Made by a program: the position numbers and the translations under genes. The notes under the pieces were generated by a model. It ran no database searches and was not told the origin of the DNA. It was given only the letters and a program-made list of their open reading frames with translations. Shown here one piece after another: positions 36,712 to 47,220 of a stretch of DNA of 64,000 bases (position 1 is the first letter of the stretch; every line of letters begins with the position of its first letter). This DNA comes from Limonium bicolor (lineage: Eukaryota > Streptophyta > Magnoliopsida > Caryophyllales > Plumbaginaceae): assembly GCA_023374045.1 (NCBI GenBank), contig CM041778.1:401076438-401140437 (forward strand). The letters are read 5' to 3'.

Positions 36712-37517
36712 GAGGGGTGTGCGTGAAAGAGGAGGGTGAAAGAGGAGGGGTGCGCGTGACTGCAGCAGTTTTTTTTATTTTATTTTTTATTTTTTTTACT
36801 TAATCATAAAAACTTTAAATTGTTATAACTTTAACATATAAGTCCAAAATGAAAAAAAAATTATATCATTGTTCATCTAAATTCGAGCTCTTCAAAATAA
36901 GACCAGTCATGGATATGTTTGACAAATTTTAAAAAAAATTATTTTTACATGTATACCATGATATTTTAATGTGAGGATGATGTACATATTTTAATGTGAG
37001 AATGTACATGTTTTAATAGGATGATGTACTGTTTAAATGTGAGAATGTACATGTTCTTGAATGAACATGTGTACATGTTTGTATGGTCATATGTACATTT
37101 GTATGACCGTCTGTACAAGTGTTCTTCCTTATATGTACAGGTTTAATTTAAGGATGTTAATATTTAATGATTCGTACAGGTTTATATGACTATCTATATG
37201 ATTTAATGAGAGGATGTACATGTTTTTACGTGAGGATGTACATGTTTAGTGAACATTTGTACATGTTTGTATGACCATCTGTACAAGTTTTTTTACGTTC
37301 TGTGCACTATACATTAAAAATAATTTTTAAAAGTTGTCAAAACATAGCATAACTGGTATTGTTTTGAAGAGCTCGAATTTAGGTGAACAATGATATAATA
37401 TTTTTTCATTTTGGACTTATATATTAAAAATACAATACTTTAAAGTTTTTGTGATAAAGAAAAAAAATTAAAAAAAAAAAGAAAAAAGAAAAGCAAAACA
37501 GGACGTGCGTCCCTCCC
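36712..37517. mobile_element. Foldback (MITE-like) element with long inverted repeats
   Basis: About 180-bp arms face each other: 36769-36950 (CATAAAAACTTTAAATTGTT, AAGTCCAAAATGAAAAAA, TTCGAGCTCTTCAAAA) and 37310-37490 with the reverse complements. The outer ends, GGGGTGCGCGTGACTG and its diverged inverse ACGTGCGTCCC, extend the pairing. The centre repeats GTACATGTTT and GTATGACCATCTGTACA. No ORF is present. A target duplication was not identified, so the superfamily (MULE or hAT MITE) is open. Confidence 0.55.
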
Positions 37518-38004
37518 GTAAGTACCAAGATAGTTTTCCCATTTGAGTTTATTTAATTTTTTATTTTATATACTAATTACATGTTAGTAAGTGAAGTCAT
37601 CCTAGCTTGTCATGTCAATAGATGTAGCCATCCTGACTACATGCAGCTGTAGCTCAGAATGGCTGAATTCCGAATGATCAACGACGGTGGAGTTGCTTAT
37701 TTCGTCACAAAGAAGCCTTGTAGTTGATTAATACCTTGTTGGTTGTCTCTAATCTGCGCTTTCGGATGTCGGCCTCATTCGGGAGACAAATGTGAAGATG
37801 CACTTTTCACTGATTCTGTGAAAATTACTCAAACTTTTCACGTTTCAGTCGGAAATGAACTGCTACGATGCTGACTCGTACAAGTTTAACGTGCAATAAA
37901 CGAATTGACTGTGAGAAAAAAATTCTGAAATAACACAGTTGGACAAAAAATATACCCGTATTAACCTCTGTTTGAAATTAATTCCTGAAATAACATTCCC
38001 GGTA
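37518..38004. other. Spacer; left end of the MULE probably lies here
   Basis: No gene. The Mutator-like element's terminal sequence probably begins between 37900 and 38004, but its outer edge and 9-bp duplication were not resolved. Confidence 0.35.
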
Positions 38005-38304
38005 GAAATCGTCTCTTGAAGAGACGATTTCATTAATTATGAAAGTAGAAATCGTCTCTTCAAGAGACGATTTCAATGTTTTCCCGCGCCACGTTGGCGC
38101 TGATTTGGCAGGAATCGGAAGAAGGTTGAAATCGTTTCTTCAAGAGACGATTTGTAGAAATCGTCTCTTGAAGAGACGATTTGAACCTTTCTACCGACGC
38201 GCGCGAGAAAACACTTCGAAAGTTTCAGAATTACTAATGAAATCGTCTTTTAGAAAGACGATTTATCTATTAAGCCAGAAATCGTCTTTAGAAAAGACGA
38301 TTTC
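38005..38304. repeat. Six 26-27 bp palindromes, MULE terminal region
   Basis: Imperfect inverted repeats at 38005-38031, 38048-38074, 38128-38153, 38157-38183, 38239-38264 and 38278-38304. Each is GAAATCGTCTCTT followed by its reverse complement (the last two use GAAATCGTCTTT). They lie just upstream of the transposase gene, where a Mutator-like terminal repeat is expected, and may be transposase binding sites or form hairpin RNA. Confidence 0.85.
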
Positions 38305-38960
38305 ACGGGTTATACTTACTTAACCGATTTTTCCTTTCCCTTCCATATTCTTTCTTTCCTCCTCCTGTCGAACATCCGTCTCTGTCGAAGCCCCATCCTT
38401 TCCTCCTCTCTGTAGCCACCGCCCTGCGCCCACCATTCCTCGCCGGAAACCGCCGCCGCCTCCGACCTCCGGCGCCACCTGGAACACCTTGTTAGTTTCA
38501 ACAGTTTTATCAAGTTGTAAGGTAATTTCTAACCCTAGAAATTAGGGATTGTTAGAAAATTAGGAATTCTTAAATAAGTGTTAAATTAGTAACTTATTAT
38601 ATGTTGTTATGTGTTAAATTATAGTGGTTATTGATTATTGATGAAATTCTAGTGATAATTGATTTTTGATTTGTGACATTTTGGTGATTATGGATGTGTT
38701 TTTGAAATTTGGAAAGTTTACAATTTTGTGAAATTATTGAATGTTGGGAAATCGTGGATGTTTGTGGAATTATGTGAGATTGTGAATGTTGGTGAATGGT
38801 AGTGTTGAAGTGTTTAAATAATATATGAAATTGATATTGTTTGAAGGTTTAAACAACATTATAGTTTGTTTTTTATTTTCGGCTTTGTTGTTTCCAATCA
38901 GCCAAATGGTGGAACGTTGTTTAAATTGTGAATTATGAATGATGTTGCAATTAGGTGGAT

Positions 38961-40714
38961 ATGTCCGACGTTATCCGTTTATGTCGTATTAGTGGCAAAA
39001 TTGTTTATGGGCCAAACGGAGCTGATTACGAGGGTGGGAAGAAGAAGCTCCTCACGGTTAGTGGCGACACCAATTATGAGCAGCTTATTGCTGAGATTGG
39101 TAGTCGTTTCGGTATCGACTTGTATGAAGTGACGGTGTCACAAAGGATGGGTAAGACAAAGAATGACGGAACCACAAAGTGGACAGTGATACCCATCGAT
39201 GATGATGGGGATCTGAAAAGTGCCATGTTCTATTGTCAACATGATGGGGCACAAGATATATTCTATGAATTGTACGCTGAAGTACATGAAAAACGACAAC
39301 CACAAACACTTCTCATTTCCTCATCTTATCAACACCAAGCTCCTCCAAGCTTCACACCACCTGAAAACCTAACCCCTTTGCCTTCTTCATATCCCGTACA
39401 TCAAACACAAAACATCACAAACACTTCACTTATACTTAATGCTCCTCCTCAAGATGAAACCTACTTACATACACAAGAACATTCATCATACCCAACACCC
39501 GTTGTAGATCCTCTCGAACATGATGGTGGTGATGAATTTGGACACTTTGATGATGATGGCGACTTGCGGGAAGAATTCGAGGAGGATGAGATGGAATTGT
39601 TTGGAGGTGGCACATCCAATGATGATGATGATGGTGATGATAATGATGGTGCCGATGATGCCACACCGACTGATGTGGCTACTGTTTTGGTCACTACCAC
39701 CCCGGGGAGGGCGATGCTTCTCTTGTCCATCCATACCCATTCTACAACGCCGGTGGTGGTAGTGGTATTATGAGGTGGGAGGAGGAACAAGAACTGGAAC
39801 TGGGAGATTGGAGCTACAGCGATGAGTTCAAGAAGGGTATGCTGTTCCGGAGCAAAGAGGCGCTGATACATGCTGTGAAGAGGCACCACATTATTCATCA
39901 TCGATCGTTTGTCATGAACCGGTCAACCACAAAGTTGTGGGACATCTACTGCTCATCCAAAAAGAGTGTGGATGGAGATTGCGTGGTGCGGTAACGAAGA
40001 AGCACCCTAGTTTCTTTATGATCACCATTGCTGAAGGCCCGCACACCTGTCTGAACTCGATCTTGAGTCAAGAGCATCCACATCTTGACCTGAGATTCAT
40101 GGCATGCATATTCACCAAGTATGTCAAAGAGAATCCTTACATCAGAGTTGGTGACCTTCAGACAGTGATAGCTGATCAGTTCCAGCATTCTGTTAAGAGA
40201 AAGAATGTTTGGGCGGCAAAGGTGAGAGCTATTGAGATGGTGTATGGTGATTGGGATGATTCTTACAGCACGTTACCACACTTGTTACGGGCAATTCAGC
40301 ATACAAACCATGGCACGAAGGTTGAAATTGATTGGCACGACACTGATCCCGGGTACGGTATATTCAAAAGGGTTTTCTGGGCATTCGGGCCATGCATTGA
40401 TGCATTCAGACATTGCAGACCCGTGATATGTATTGACGGTACTTTCTTGTACGGAAAGTACAAGCATAAACTCCTGATTGCATGTGCAAGTGACGCTGAC
40501 AAACACATAGTGCCACTTGCATTTGCGCTTGTTGATGAGGAGTCATACGCATCGTGGTCATGGTTTCTCTCTTGTCTCAGGGAAGGGAAGACCGAGATCA
40601 ACCCGTATTCGTAATGAGATGGATTTGAAGGAGCCCAAGAAAAAGACTAGATGCACTAGGTGTGCGCAAGAGGGTCATAACAAGAGGAGATGTCCTAGTA
40701 GTAGTTCTACTTAG
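38961..40714 (+). pseudogene. MuDR-type MULE transposase, frameshifted and deleted
   Basis: The ATG at 38961 follows a TTAG acceptor. Domains in order: a PB1-like N-terminus (VIRLCRISGKIVYGPNGADY to FYELYAEV), an acidic Asp-rich linker, the MuDR DNA-binding region (FKKGMLFRSKEALIHAVKRH ... ECGWRLRGAVTKK), then the MULE DDE domain starting CIDGTFLYGKYKHKLLIACA and SYASWSWFL. The frame shifts near 39700 and again in an A-run near 39960. After ...WSWFLSCLREG the catalytic domain stops; the frame then jumps to a CCHC zinc knuckle (CTRCAQEGHNKRRC) at 40650-40695. The second half of the DDE domain and the SWIM finger are missing, so an internal deletion is likely. The product would cut and paste the element; this copy cannot. 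Confidence 0.88.
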
Positions 40715-40873
40715 TGTTTGTTGTGTTGTACTATTCGATTACGTTTGTACTTGAATTCGTATTGTTCGTAGAATATTAATGCAATATTTCTTATGTTTTA
40801 AAAAAATGCATATTCTTTTCTAAGATACAAGCTTTTGATATGGTTGAATCTCTATTATTTAATATTCAGTTAC

Positions 40874-41814
40874 ATGGATCCCGGTCCACCCCCTGGTTCC
40901 ATACTTAGACATCAGCGTAGTCATAGATCTACGTCTATCTGGGATGGGAATGAGTATCAGGTGCTACACTGTCGCCGCTTTGAGGCTAGCGTACGACGTG
41001 GCGGGCATGTTCGGTACGATGAGAGGATGCGCCCATACTTAGAGGCCTCTGGTTTCATTGGGTTGGCCAGTCTAGAGTTCATCTCCTTGGACTGGCATCT
41101 GATCACTGCTCTGGTCGAGAGATGGCGTCGAGAGACCCATACTTTTCACATGCCGACAGGAGAGACCACTGTTACACTGGAGGACGTTGCTGTCCTTACT
41201 GGGCTACCCATAGACGGACTGCCGGTTACGGGTACGACACATAGAGATTGGGGAGCATTGTGTGATGATCTACTTGGAGCTAGGCCGGCTGATCTTGGAC
41301 ATCATAGCAGGATCAAGCTCAGTTGGCTGGGTGCTACTTTTGGTCAGTTAGCTGAGCATGCAGATGAGGTGACAGTGATGAGGCACACCCGTGCATCATA
41401 CTTATGCTGTTGGTGGGACCATTTTCGTTGATCGATCGGGGAACCAGGTCCATCTTATGTTCTTGCCGCTACTTCAGGATTTTGCTCAGGCTGGACAGTA
41501 CAACTGGGGTTCCGCCTGTCTGGCATGGTTGTACAGGCAGCTGTGTCTGGCGTGTGATGCTGGGGACAGTGGTATTGCTGGGGCGCTGGTCGTCCTGCAG
41601 GTTTGGGCGTGGGAGAGATTTCCTTACATAGCTCCCATCCGTCGACGTGCCCATCATGCTGGTCCACTTCCTTTACTTCCTCTTGCCCATCGTTGGCATG
41701 TCGAGTTCGACGTGACCGGGCACTCCACGCATGTCCTCACTCACTACAGAGAGGCATTCGACAGACAGACACAGCATCAGGTGAGTGTCGTTTTTTTGTA
41801 TGTTGCATTGGTTT
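40874..41814 (+). pseudogene. Plant mobile domain (MAIN-like) protein in the MULE
   Basis: The ATG at 40874 follows a CAGTTAC acceptor. Residues beginning RPYLEASGFIGLASLEFISL, then LITALVERWRRETHTFHMP, GETTVTLEDVAVLTGLPIDG and IKLSWLGATF are the plant mobile domain (PF10536), shared by MAIN/MAIL1 phosphatase-like proteins and carried by some MULEs and gypsy elements. The frame shifts once near 41395: the first frame ends at 41431, and the second continues YAVGGTIFVDRSGNQVHLMF, YNWGSACLAWLYRQL and VLQVWAWERFPYIAP. CACTA-B interrupts the gene at 41815. It lies 160 bp after the transposase in the same direction, so both probably belong to one element. Its role in transposition is unknown. Confidence 0.85.
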
Positions 41815-42679
41815 CACTAGTGCAGAAAATGTTTTAAACCACGGTTAAAAAGCCTATATACCACGGTTTGGAACCGTGGTTAATACGCGTATATTCGAAA
41901 ATGCCTATAAACCACGGTTCAAAACCGTCGTTTAAAAGCGCGATTATAAACCACGGTTTCTATATGACCGTCGTTTAAAGTCGTTTTTGTCGCGGATCAG
42001 ACCGATTTTATACCACGGTTCGGCTTTAAAACCGTGGTATATAATGCTTTTAAACGACGGTTCGTCCGTAAAACCGTGGTATATGACGCTTTTATACGAC
42101 GGTTCTGTAGACGACCGTGGTTTAAAATGTCGTTCCACTGAATTTTAAACCACGGTTTTCAAGTAACCGTGGTTTTTTTTTTCTTTTTTTTTAGTTTTTT
42201 TTGTTTTTTAAGCCTCTACCACAAATGTTTTCCACAATTTACAATCGCATATACAACCTATACAGGGCATCCAACTGGTATTGCCCTTTGATAACCAACC
42301 ACACTATATGACCATAAACCAAAGTTGCCAGTTTGAATTGCAACATTGAAAACGAATTGCAAACGAACCCATTCAAACTTTCAAAAATAAGAGAGAGTTG
42401 AACTTTACAAACTCTTTGAGAGTCTACGTTGCTTCAGCACAAACAAAAGTGTAAGTCTAACTACACTAGGATAACATCTAAGTAACACTCAAGTAATTTT
42501 TACACCAAAACTGCGATAGATGATCTCTTACAAAGTCGAGATCCATTTTGGAATACGTGCTCCCTGCTTGTGTGAAAAAAGAAACGATCTGTCCATAAAA
42601 AGAAACTGATCATCATTAGTACACAATTTTATTTCAAATGCAATAACTTTAACTAAAACTTTGATTTGGTATGGTTTAC

Positions 42680-42780
42680 CTTGTCATCATCAGCAAGCGT
42701 GTCAATATTTGTACAATCTCGAACATGTACCGCATCACATAATAGCCACAGCTTCGTGAATCAGGCTGCTGAGGACACTG
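42680..42780 (-). pseudogene. Ulp1-like protease last exon of CACTA-B
   Basis: The - strand encodes PDSRSCGYYVMRYMFEIV, the catalytic-Cys block of the C48-like protease, matching the corresponding exon of CACTA-A. The His/Asp exons are missing between here and the transposase exon at 42888, so CACTA-B carries its own internal deletion. Confidence 0.7.
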
Positions 42781-42887
42781 TCATCACACCATCCCATCGC
42801 TCAGTCGAGCCAGACTATTTTAAATTAACAAAAATATTAGAAATGAACTTACTAATTAGTAAACAACTTTTAAATATATATACTTAC

Positions 42888-43084
42888 AATCTTGGACGCC
42901 AACTCAGCAGTCTCGCTCTGCGGGAACACATATACTCCCTCGTCATTTTTCTTCATGCGACCCAGCATAAATGTTTGCACCCTACTTGCATCATCAACAT
43001 CATCAATAACTGACTGAGTGCCGTCTTCATTAGTTTTCGTCAGTAAGCCCTCGCTCTTCCACTTCTCCAACCGCCCCGTGTATC
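42888..43084 (-). pseudogene. CACTA-B transposase (Transposase_24-like) exon, gap-truncated
   Basis: The - strand reads YTGRLEKWKSEGLLTKTNED, then DDASRVQTFMLGRMKKNDEG and SETAELASKI, ending at a GTAAGT donor. It aligns residue by residue with the + strand CACTA-C exon at 43887-44148 (YVGSLEGWKEAGLLTRRNED) but differs at many positions, so the two come from different elements. The start is lost in the N gap. Confidence 0.75.
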
Positions 43085-43584
43085 NNNNNNNNNNNNNNNN
43101 NNNNNNNNNNNNNNNNNNNNNNNNNNNNNNNNNNNNNNNNNNNNNNNNNNNNNNNNNNNNNNNNNNNNNNNNNNNNNNNNNNNNNNNNNNNNNNNNNNNN
43201 NNNNNNNNNNNNNNNNNNNNNNNNNNNNNNNNNNNNNNNNNNNNNNNNNNNNNNNNNNNNNNNNNNNNNNNNNNNNNNNNNNNNNNNNNNNNNNNNNNNN
43301 NNNNNNNNNNNNNNNNNNNNNNNNNNNNNNNNNNNNNNNNNNNNNNNNNNNNNNNNNNNNNNNNNNNNNNNNNNNNNNNNNNNNNNNNNNNNNNNNNNNN
43401 NNNNNNNNNNNNNNNNNNNNNNNNNNNNNNNNNNNNNNNNNNNNNNNNNNNNNNNNNNNNNNNNNNNNNNNNNNNNNNNNNNNNNNNNNNNNNNNNNNNN
43501 NNNNNNNNNNNNNNNNNNNNNNNNNNNNNNNNNNNNNNNNNNNNNNNNNNNNNNNNNNNNNNNNNNNNNNNNNNNNNNNNNNNN
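43085..43584. other. Assembly gap, 500 N
   Basis: Exactly 500 N, the usual placeholder for a gap of unknown size. It separates two oppositely oriented transposase fragments. Confidence 0.99.
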
Positions 43585-45077
43585 AGGTTCAACGATACAA
43601 GATCCCAGAAGAAGTGAAGAAGACCGTTCTTTCTTTGGTGTCCGGCAAAGCTAAATCATTCCGCCACTACTTGGTTGAGCATTGGATCAACAGGGTGCCC
43701 CCACGTGAGCCTCCGCCGTATGTTGTGTACAATGGCATGATCACTGAAGAGGAGTGGAAGGAGTTCGTTGAGCGGCACGCCACCCCCGAGTTCAGGGTAT
43801 GTTTGTGTGTACTCTTTTCTTAATTAATGCTCATAATGCTTTATCCCTGATTTTCTAATTAATTTCCTGTTGTACTTTCTTAACAGCAAACAAGAACAAG
43901 CACGGCAAAACCGTGAAGCTAATCTCTACCCCCACACCATGGGACGAAGGGGATATGTGGGCAGCCTCGAGGGATGGAAAGAAGCTGGTTTGCTGACACG
44001 GAGGAACGAGGATGGAAGTGAATGCCCGATCGAGGATGTCTCTGAGGCGAGGAGGGTGCAGATGTACATACTGGGACGCCAGAAAACGACCAGCGAAGGT
44101 CAGAGGATATTTCCTAATGCTGCGATGGAACAACTGGCTAACCAAATTGTAAGTATTTGAAAGTAGCTGTTAAATAATTTACTTATATACTCAAGTGTTT
44201 GTTGATCTTAAATTTAGTGTTAACTTCTTTGAAAATTGGACAGTACGAAGCGGCACAGAGAGGAGAAGTAGACTTACACGCTCCTCCTTCTCAAGACGAC
44301 GCGCTCAATCAAATGCTTGGGAAGAAGGATCACCCGGGGCGTGTTAGAGGATTTGGGGGAGAAGTACGTCAGAAGAACGTATTCCCGCCATCTGCTAGGA
44401 AGGGTCAGATGAGTGCTGCTGAAGTCGAGGCGATGGTAGAGCGTAAGTTCGCTGCTGAGCGCCAAGCTAATGACGAGAAACAGGCTGCTGAGCGCCGGGC
44501 TATCGAGGAGAGGCTGCAGGAAGCGTTGAATGCGATTGCACATGCGACTACTCAGCAGCAGCTAGATCCTCCTCGACTGTCTTCCTCGTCTAGTTGTGCT
44601 CCGGCCGCTGACCCGTACCCGTTTGCCAACATCCAGGTTAACTTTGTTTAACTATTTTTCTCCTAAAATAAAGTTATTTAAATAGTATTAGATTGGACTC
44701 ACTTATTTATTTCACGTATTATCTCTGTTTATTAAAGGAGCAAAAAAAATGTCGTCTCCAAATACCATTAGAAGGGCACCCTGTAGATGCGGCCTACGGG
44801 ACGGTGTTGCCATCAGGTCCACTCACGCTCATCAGTTTCGTACGTCTACCCCCATTCTACGCGCGTGTGACCTTGGACCTGATAGTTGATGGATTTGAGC
44901 ATGCATACCTTCCGATGGCGTTTGACAACAAATGCACGCTGATCGAAGCGAAGGGAGACATATTGCCCTGGCCAGCATGTTATATTGTTGTCACCGATGA
45001 GGTAAGACTGTTTGACAACCATTTAGTATCTAATAAAATGCATTATTTAGCATTAAGTGTCTAATCTAATCTATTAT

Positions 45078-45211
45078 AGATCCCTGAGCTTCCTCGCCGC
45101 GTAACCCGGCCCAGACTAGAAGACCAGCGCGCCGGCGAATCCTGAGATCCCTGAGCTTCCTCGCCGCGTATCCCGGCCCAGAGAAGAAGAGATCTGCGCG
45201 CCGGCGAATCC
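45078..45211 (+). repeat. 67-bp tandem duplication spanning an exon start
   Basis: AGATCCCTGAGCTTCCTCGC begins at 45078 and again at 45145. Because 67 is not a multiple of three, reading from the first copy meets TGA near 45143, while the AG before the second copy gives an open frame (IPELPRRVSRPREEEICAP). The second acceptor may therefore be the working one. Confidence 0.8.
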
Positions 45212-46177
45212 TGTCAGAAGTACAAGGGTATGTTCTAGATAAATGTTTAATGTTACTATAATAATCAATTAGTAATTATCTTTACATTTATGCTTTACTG
45301 TTTGTGTGTGAAGGGTAAGAATCCAGTGAGTCGGGGTGCGAAAGGTAAGAATCCAGCGCCCGTCCGGGGTCGCACCAGGACTTCTGAGGCGCCTAAAAAT
45401 AAGCTCGCACTGCCACAAAAACTTGTTAATGTTTTGGGGGCCAAGCAGATGAATCTCTACGACAAGATCATGTTGAAGTCATCTCAAACTAACAACTTCA
45501 TGATGACGCTTCCAAAGTCGATGTTTCACTACGAAGAAGATATGATCACGGCAATCAACTTTGAGGACATCAGAGAGATGATGTGTGGAGATTATCTGAA
45601 CATTAACATTATTCAAGCTTATCTAAAGTAAGTGTTCTTTCCTCATACTGTAAAAACATATAGAATAAGTATCTATGAAGTTGCATTGGCTAACTTTTTA
45701 TAGTACATGTGATATAATAGATGTCTGCTTGAGAGATGTGCTGAGAAGGACATGACCTCCGTTACTGCGGTGTGCCCGGAGCGTTTATCGTACGACTCAG
45801 TCACTAGGGACCCGGGGAGGTTTTGTGAATACATGATTCATTGCTTCAATGTTGTTGATCAACAGAATAAATTATTCATTCTAATGCCGTATCACCAAAC
45901 GTGAGTTCTAATATAAAATTACATACTAATTAGCTAACTTTTTTACCTTCATTTCTCATTTCATTTTGTATTTGACATTGTAGCCACCACTGGGCTTTGT
46001 TTATATTCTGCGCTGCCACCGCTACTCTGCTCGTTCTAGATCCACTAGGGCAGTGGACAGAATTCAACACTGAAGACTTAATCAAAGAGTAAGTTTTTAT
46101 TACTATTTAATTGTTTGTAAGTTTTTTGAACCAAAATTAATGTACTTGTTCATTTTGCTAAACGCTTTTGTTAATAT

Positions 46178-46350
46178 GGCTGCGTTCGGAGTTGTCATTT
46201 TGATGGTTGTTTTGTGGTATAAATGAGGTGGTCCCCACGTGGGTCCCACGTGGGTCCTACCTTCTACTCCAATAATATACTGCCACATATAAAACAACCA
46301 CAAAACAGCCAGACCAAAACAACCACAAAACAACCATGCCGAATAGAGCC
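46178..46350. mobile_element. Tourist-like MITE, 173 bp
   Basis: Ends GGCTGCGTTCGGAGTTGT and, inverted, GGCTCTATTCGGCATGGTT, followed on both sides by GGTTGTTTTGTGG-type arms. TAT flanks it at 46175-46177 and 46351-46353. The centre carries CCACGTGGGTCCCACGTGGG. It sits in the intron between the protease His/Asp exon and the next exon of CACTA-C. The GGC ends fit PIF/Harbinger; the TAT duplication is atypical (TTA/TAA expected). Confidence 0.7.
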
Positions 46351-46798
46351 TATATGTAACAGTTGTTACAAAAAAACCCCTCAGGGAGAGTTTGGTGATT
46401 TGACCGTCGATTACATCAAGGTTTGGTAATTCATGTATTTCATTCGTGCTGCTATTATCTTTGTACAATTGTTTTACATTTGTGAATTTTGGTGATTTAG
46501 TGCCCTACCCAAAAGGATTCTAGGAGTTGCGGGTACTACGTGATGCGGTATATGTACGAGTTCTGCGGGTACTTCCCAAGTTTTAAGAATGATAAAGACA
46601 AGGTAATACGAACGCTGTCTTGTATTTAATTCTTTCGGCAGATTTTTTGTGTCTTTATCTTAATCTCATTATGTGTTCCATTCATTTTCTTGTTGCAGAT
46701 TAAAGAGCATTATGCCAGATTCAAGACTTATGCTCCTGCCGACTTGTTGCATGTCAGAGAGAGCATGACAGCCATGTTTATGAGAATGGAGTGGTAGA

Positions 46799-47220
46799 CT
46801 AGCTAGCTCTGATGCTGCTATCATGGATTTTGTTTTTTACAGTTTTCTGCACCGTTTTTGTACTGTTTTACGCTTCTGTTTTATGCTATTTCTTGCTGGG
46901 AGTCATCCTAGCTGTATCTACCATGTATAGGTTACACTGCTACCTTTGTAGCCCTCTGATTCTGTTAGTTGCTGCTGCTGTAACAGATTATATTTTTTTG
47001 TAATGAATTGCTAGCTGCTGCTGCTGTAACAGATTCTAGCTGTTGTATTGAATATTTCTGTTGCAATTGTGCGCAGAGAATGAATTTGCAATTGTTATCT
47101 CTGTTGCAATTGTGTAACAAATTGAATATGCAATTGAATATGTTACAGATTTTCGATCTGGTGCTTTATTAGATGTTATCTCTGTTGCAATTGTGCGCAG
47201 AGAATGAATTTGTGTTGTTG
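46799..47220. other. Short direct repeats between CACTA-C and LINE
   Basis: GCTGCTGCTGTAACAGATT occurs near 46970 and 47017. TGTTGCAATTGTGCGCAGAG occurs near 47059 and 47181. These may be the subterminal zone of CACTA-C, but no terminal repeat was found. Confidence 0.4.

Larger units (their letters stand above)
41815..43084 (-). mobile_element. CACTA-B, left part, cut by the gap
   Basis: Begins CACTAGTGCAGAAAATG, identical to CACTA-A for 17 bases. The AACCGTGGT/ACCACGGTT subterminal array (41835-42175) and the following 600 bp also match CACTA-A closely. On the - strand it keeps the last Ulp1-like exon (near 42680-42780) and then a transposase exon. The other end is not visible: it is in or beyond the gap. 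It is inserted in the plant mobile domain gene. Confidence 0.8.
43585..46798 (+). pseudogene. CACTA-C transposase and Ulp1-like protease, 5' end missing
   Basis: Readable exons: about 43587-43796 (YKIPEEVKKTVLSLVSGKAK, HWINRVPPREPPPYVVYNGM), 43887-44148 (YVGSLEGWKEAGLLTRRNED, VQMYILGRQ), 44244-44636 (coiled, Glu/Ala-rich), 44737-45001 (HPVDAAYGTV, FEHAYLPMAF), about 45080/45147-45225, 45314-45627 (QMNLYDKIMLKSSQTNNFMM), about 45703-45900 (NKLFILMPYHQ), 45984-46088 (HHWALFIFCAA, LLVLDPLG), 46385-46420 and 46499-46600 (RSCGYYVMRYMYEF), ending with a TAG at 46796. The first exons match Transposase_24; the last hold the His, Asp and Cys of a C48/Ulp1-like protease. Some junctions do not keep frame and a TGA lies near 45708, so it is probably not functional. 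The terminal repeat is not seen. Confidence 0.75.

Noticed and set aside
38005..38304. CRISPR-like array
   Set aside because: Repeats are palindromes with irregular spacing in a plant transposon terminus; CRISPR arrays do not occur in nuclear genomes.
39436..39740. - strand ORFs rich in His/Ser opposite the MULE linker
   Set aside because: They are shadows of the Asp-codon (GAT) repeats of the + strand acidic linker.
46838..46856. Possible CACTA-C terminus (cagttttctgcaccg)
   Set aside because: Resembles TTTTCTGCACTAGTG for only ten bases, lacks TAGTG, and no subterminal ACCACGGTT repeats lie next to it.
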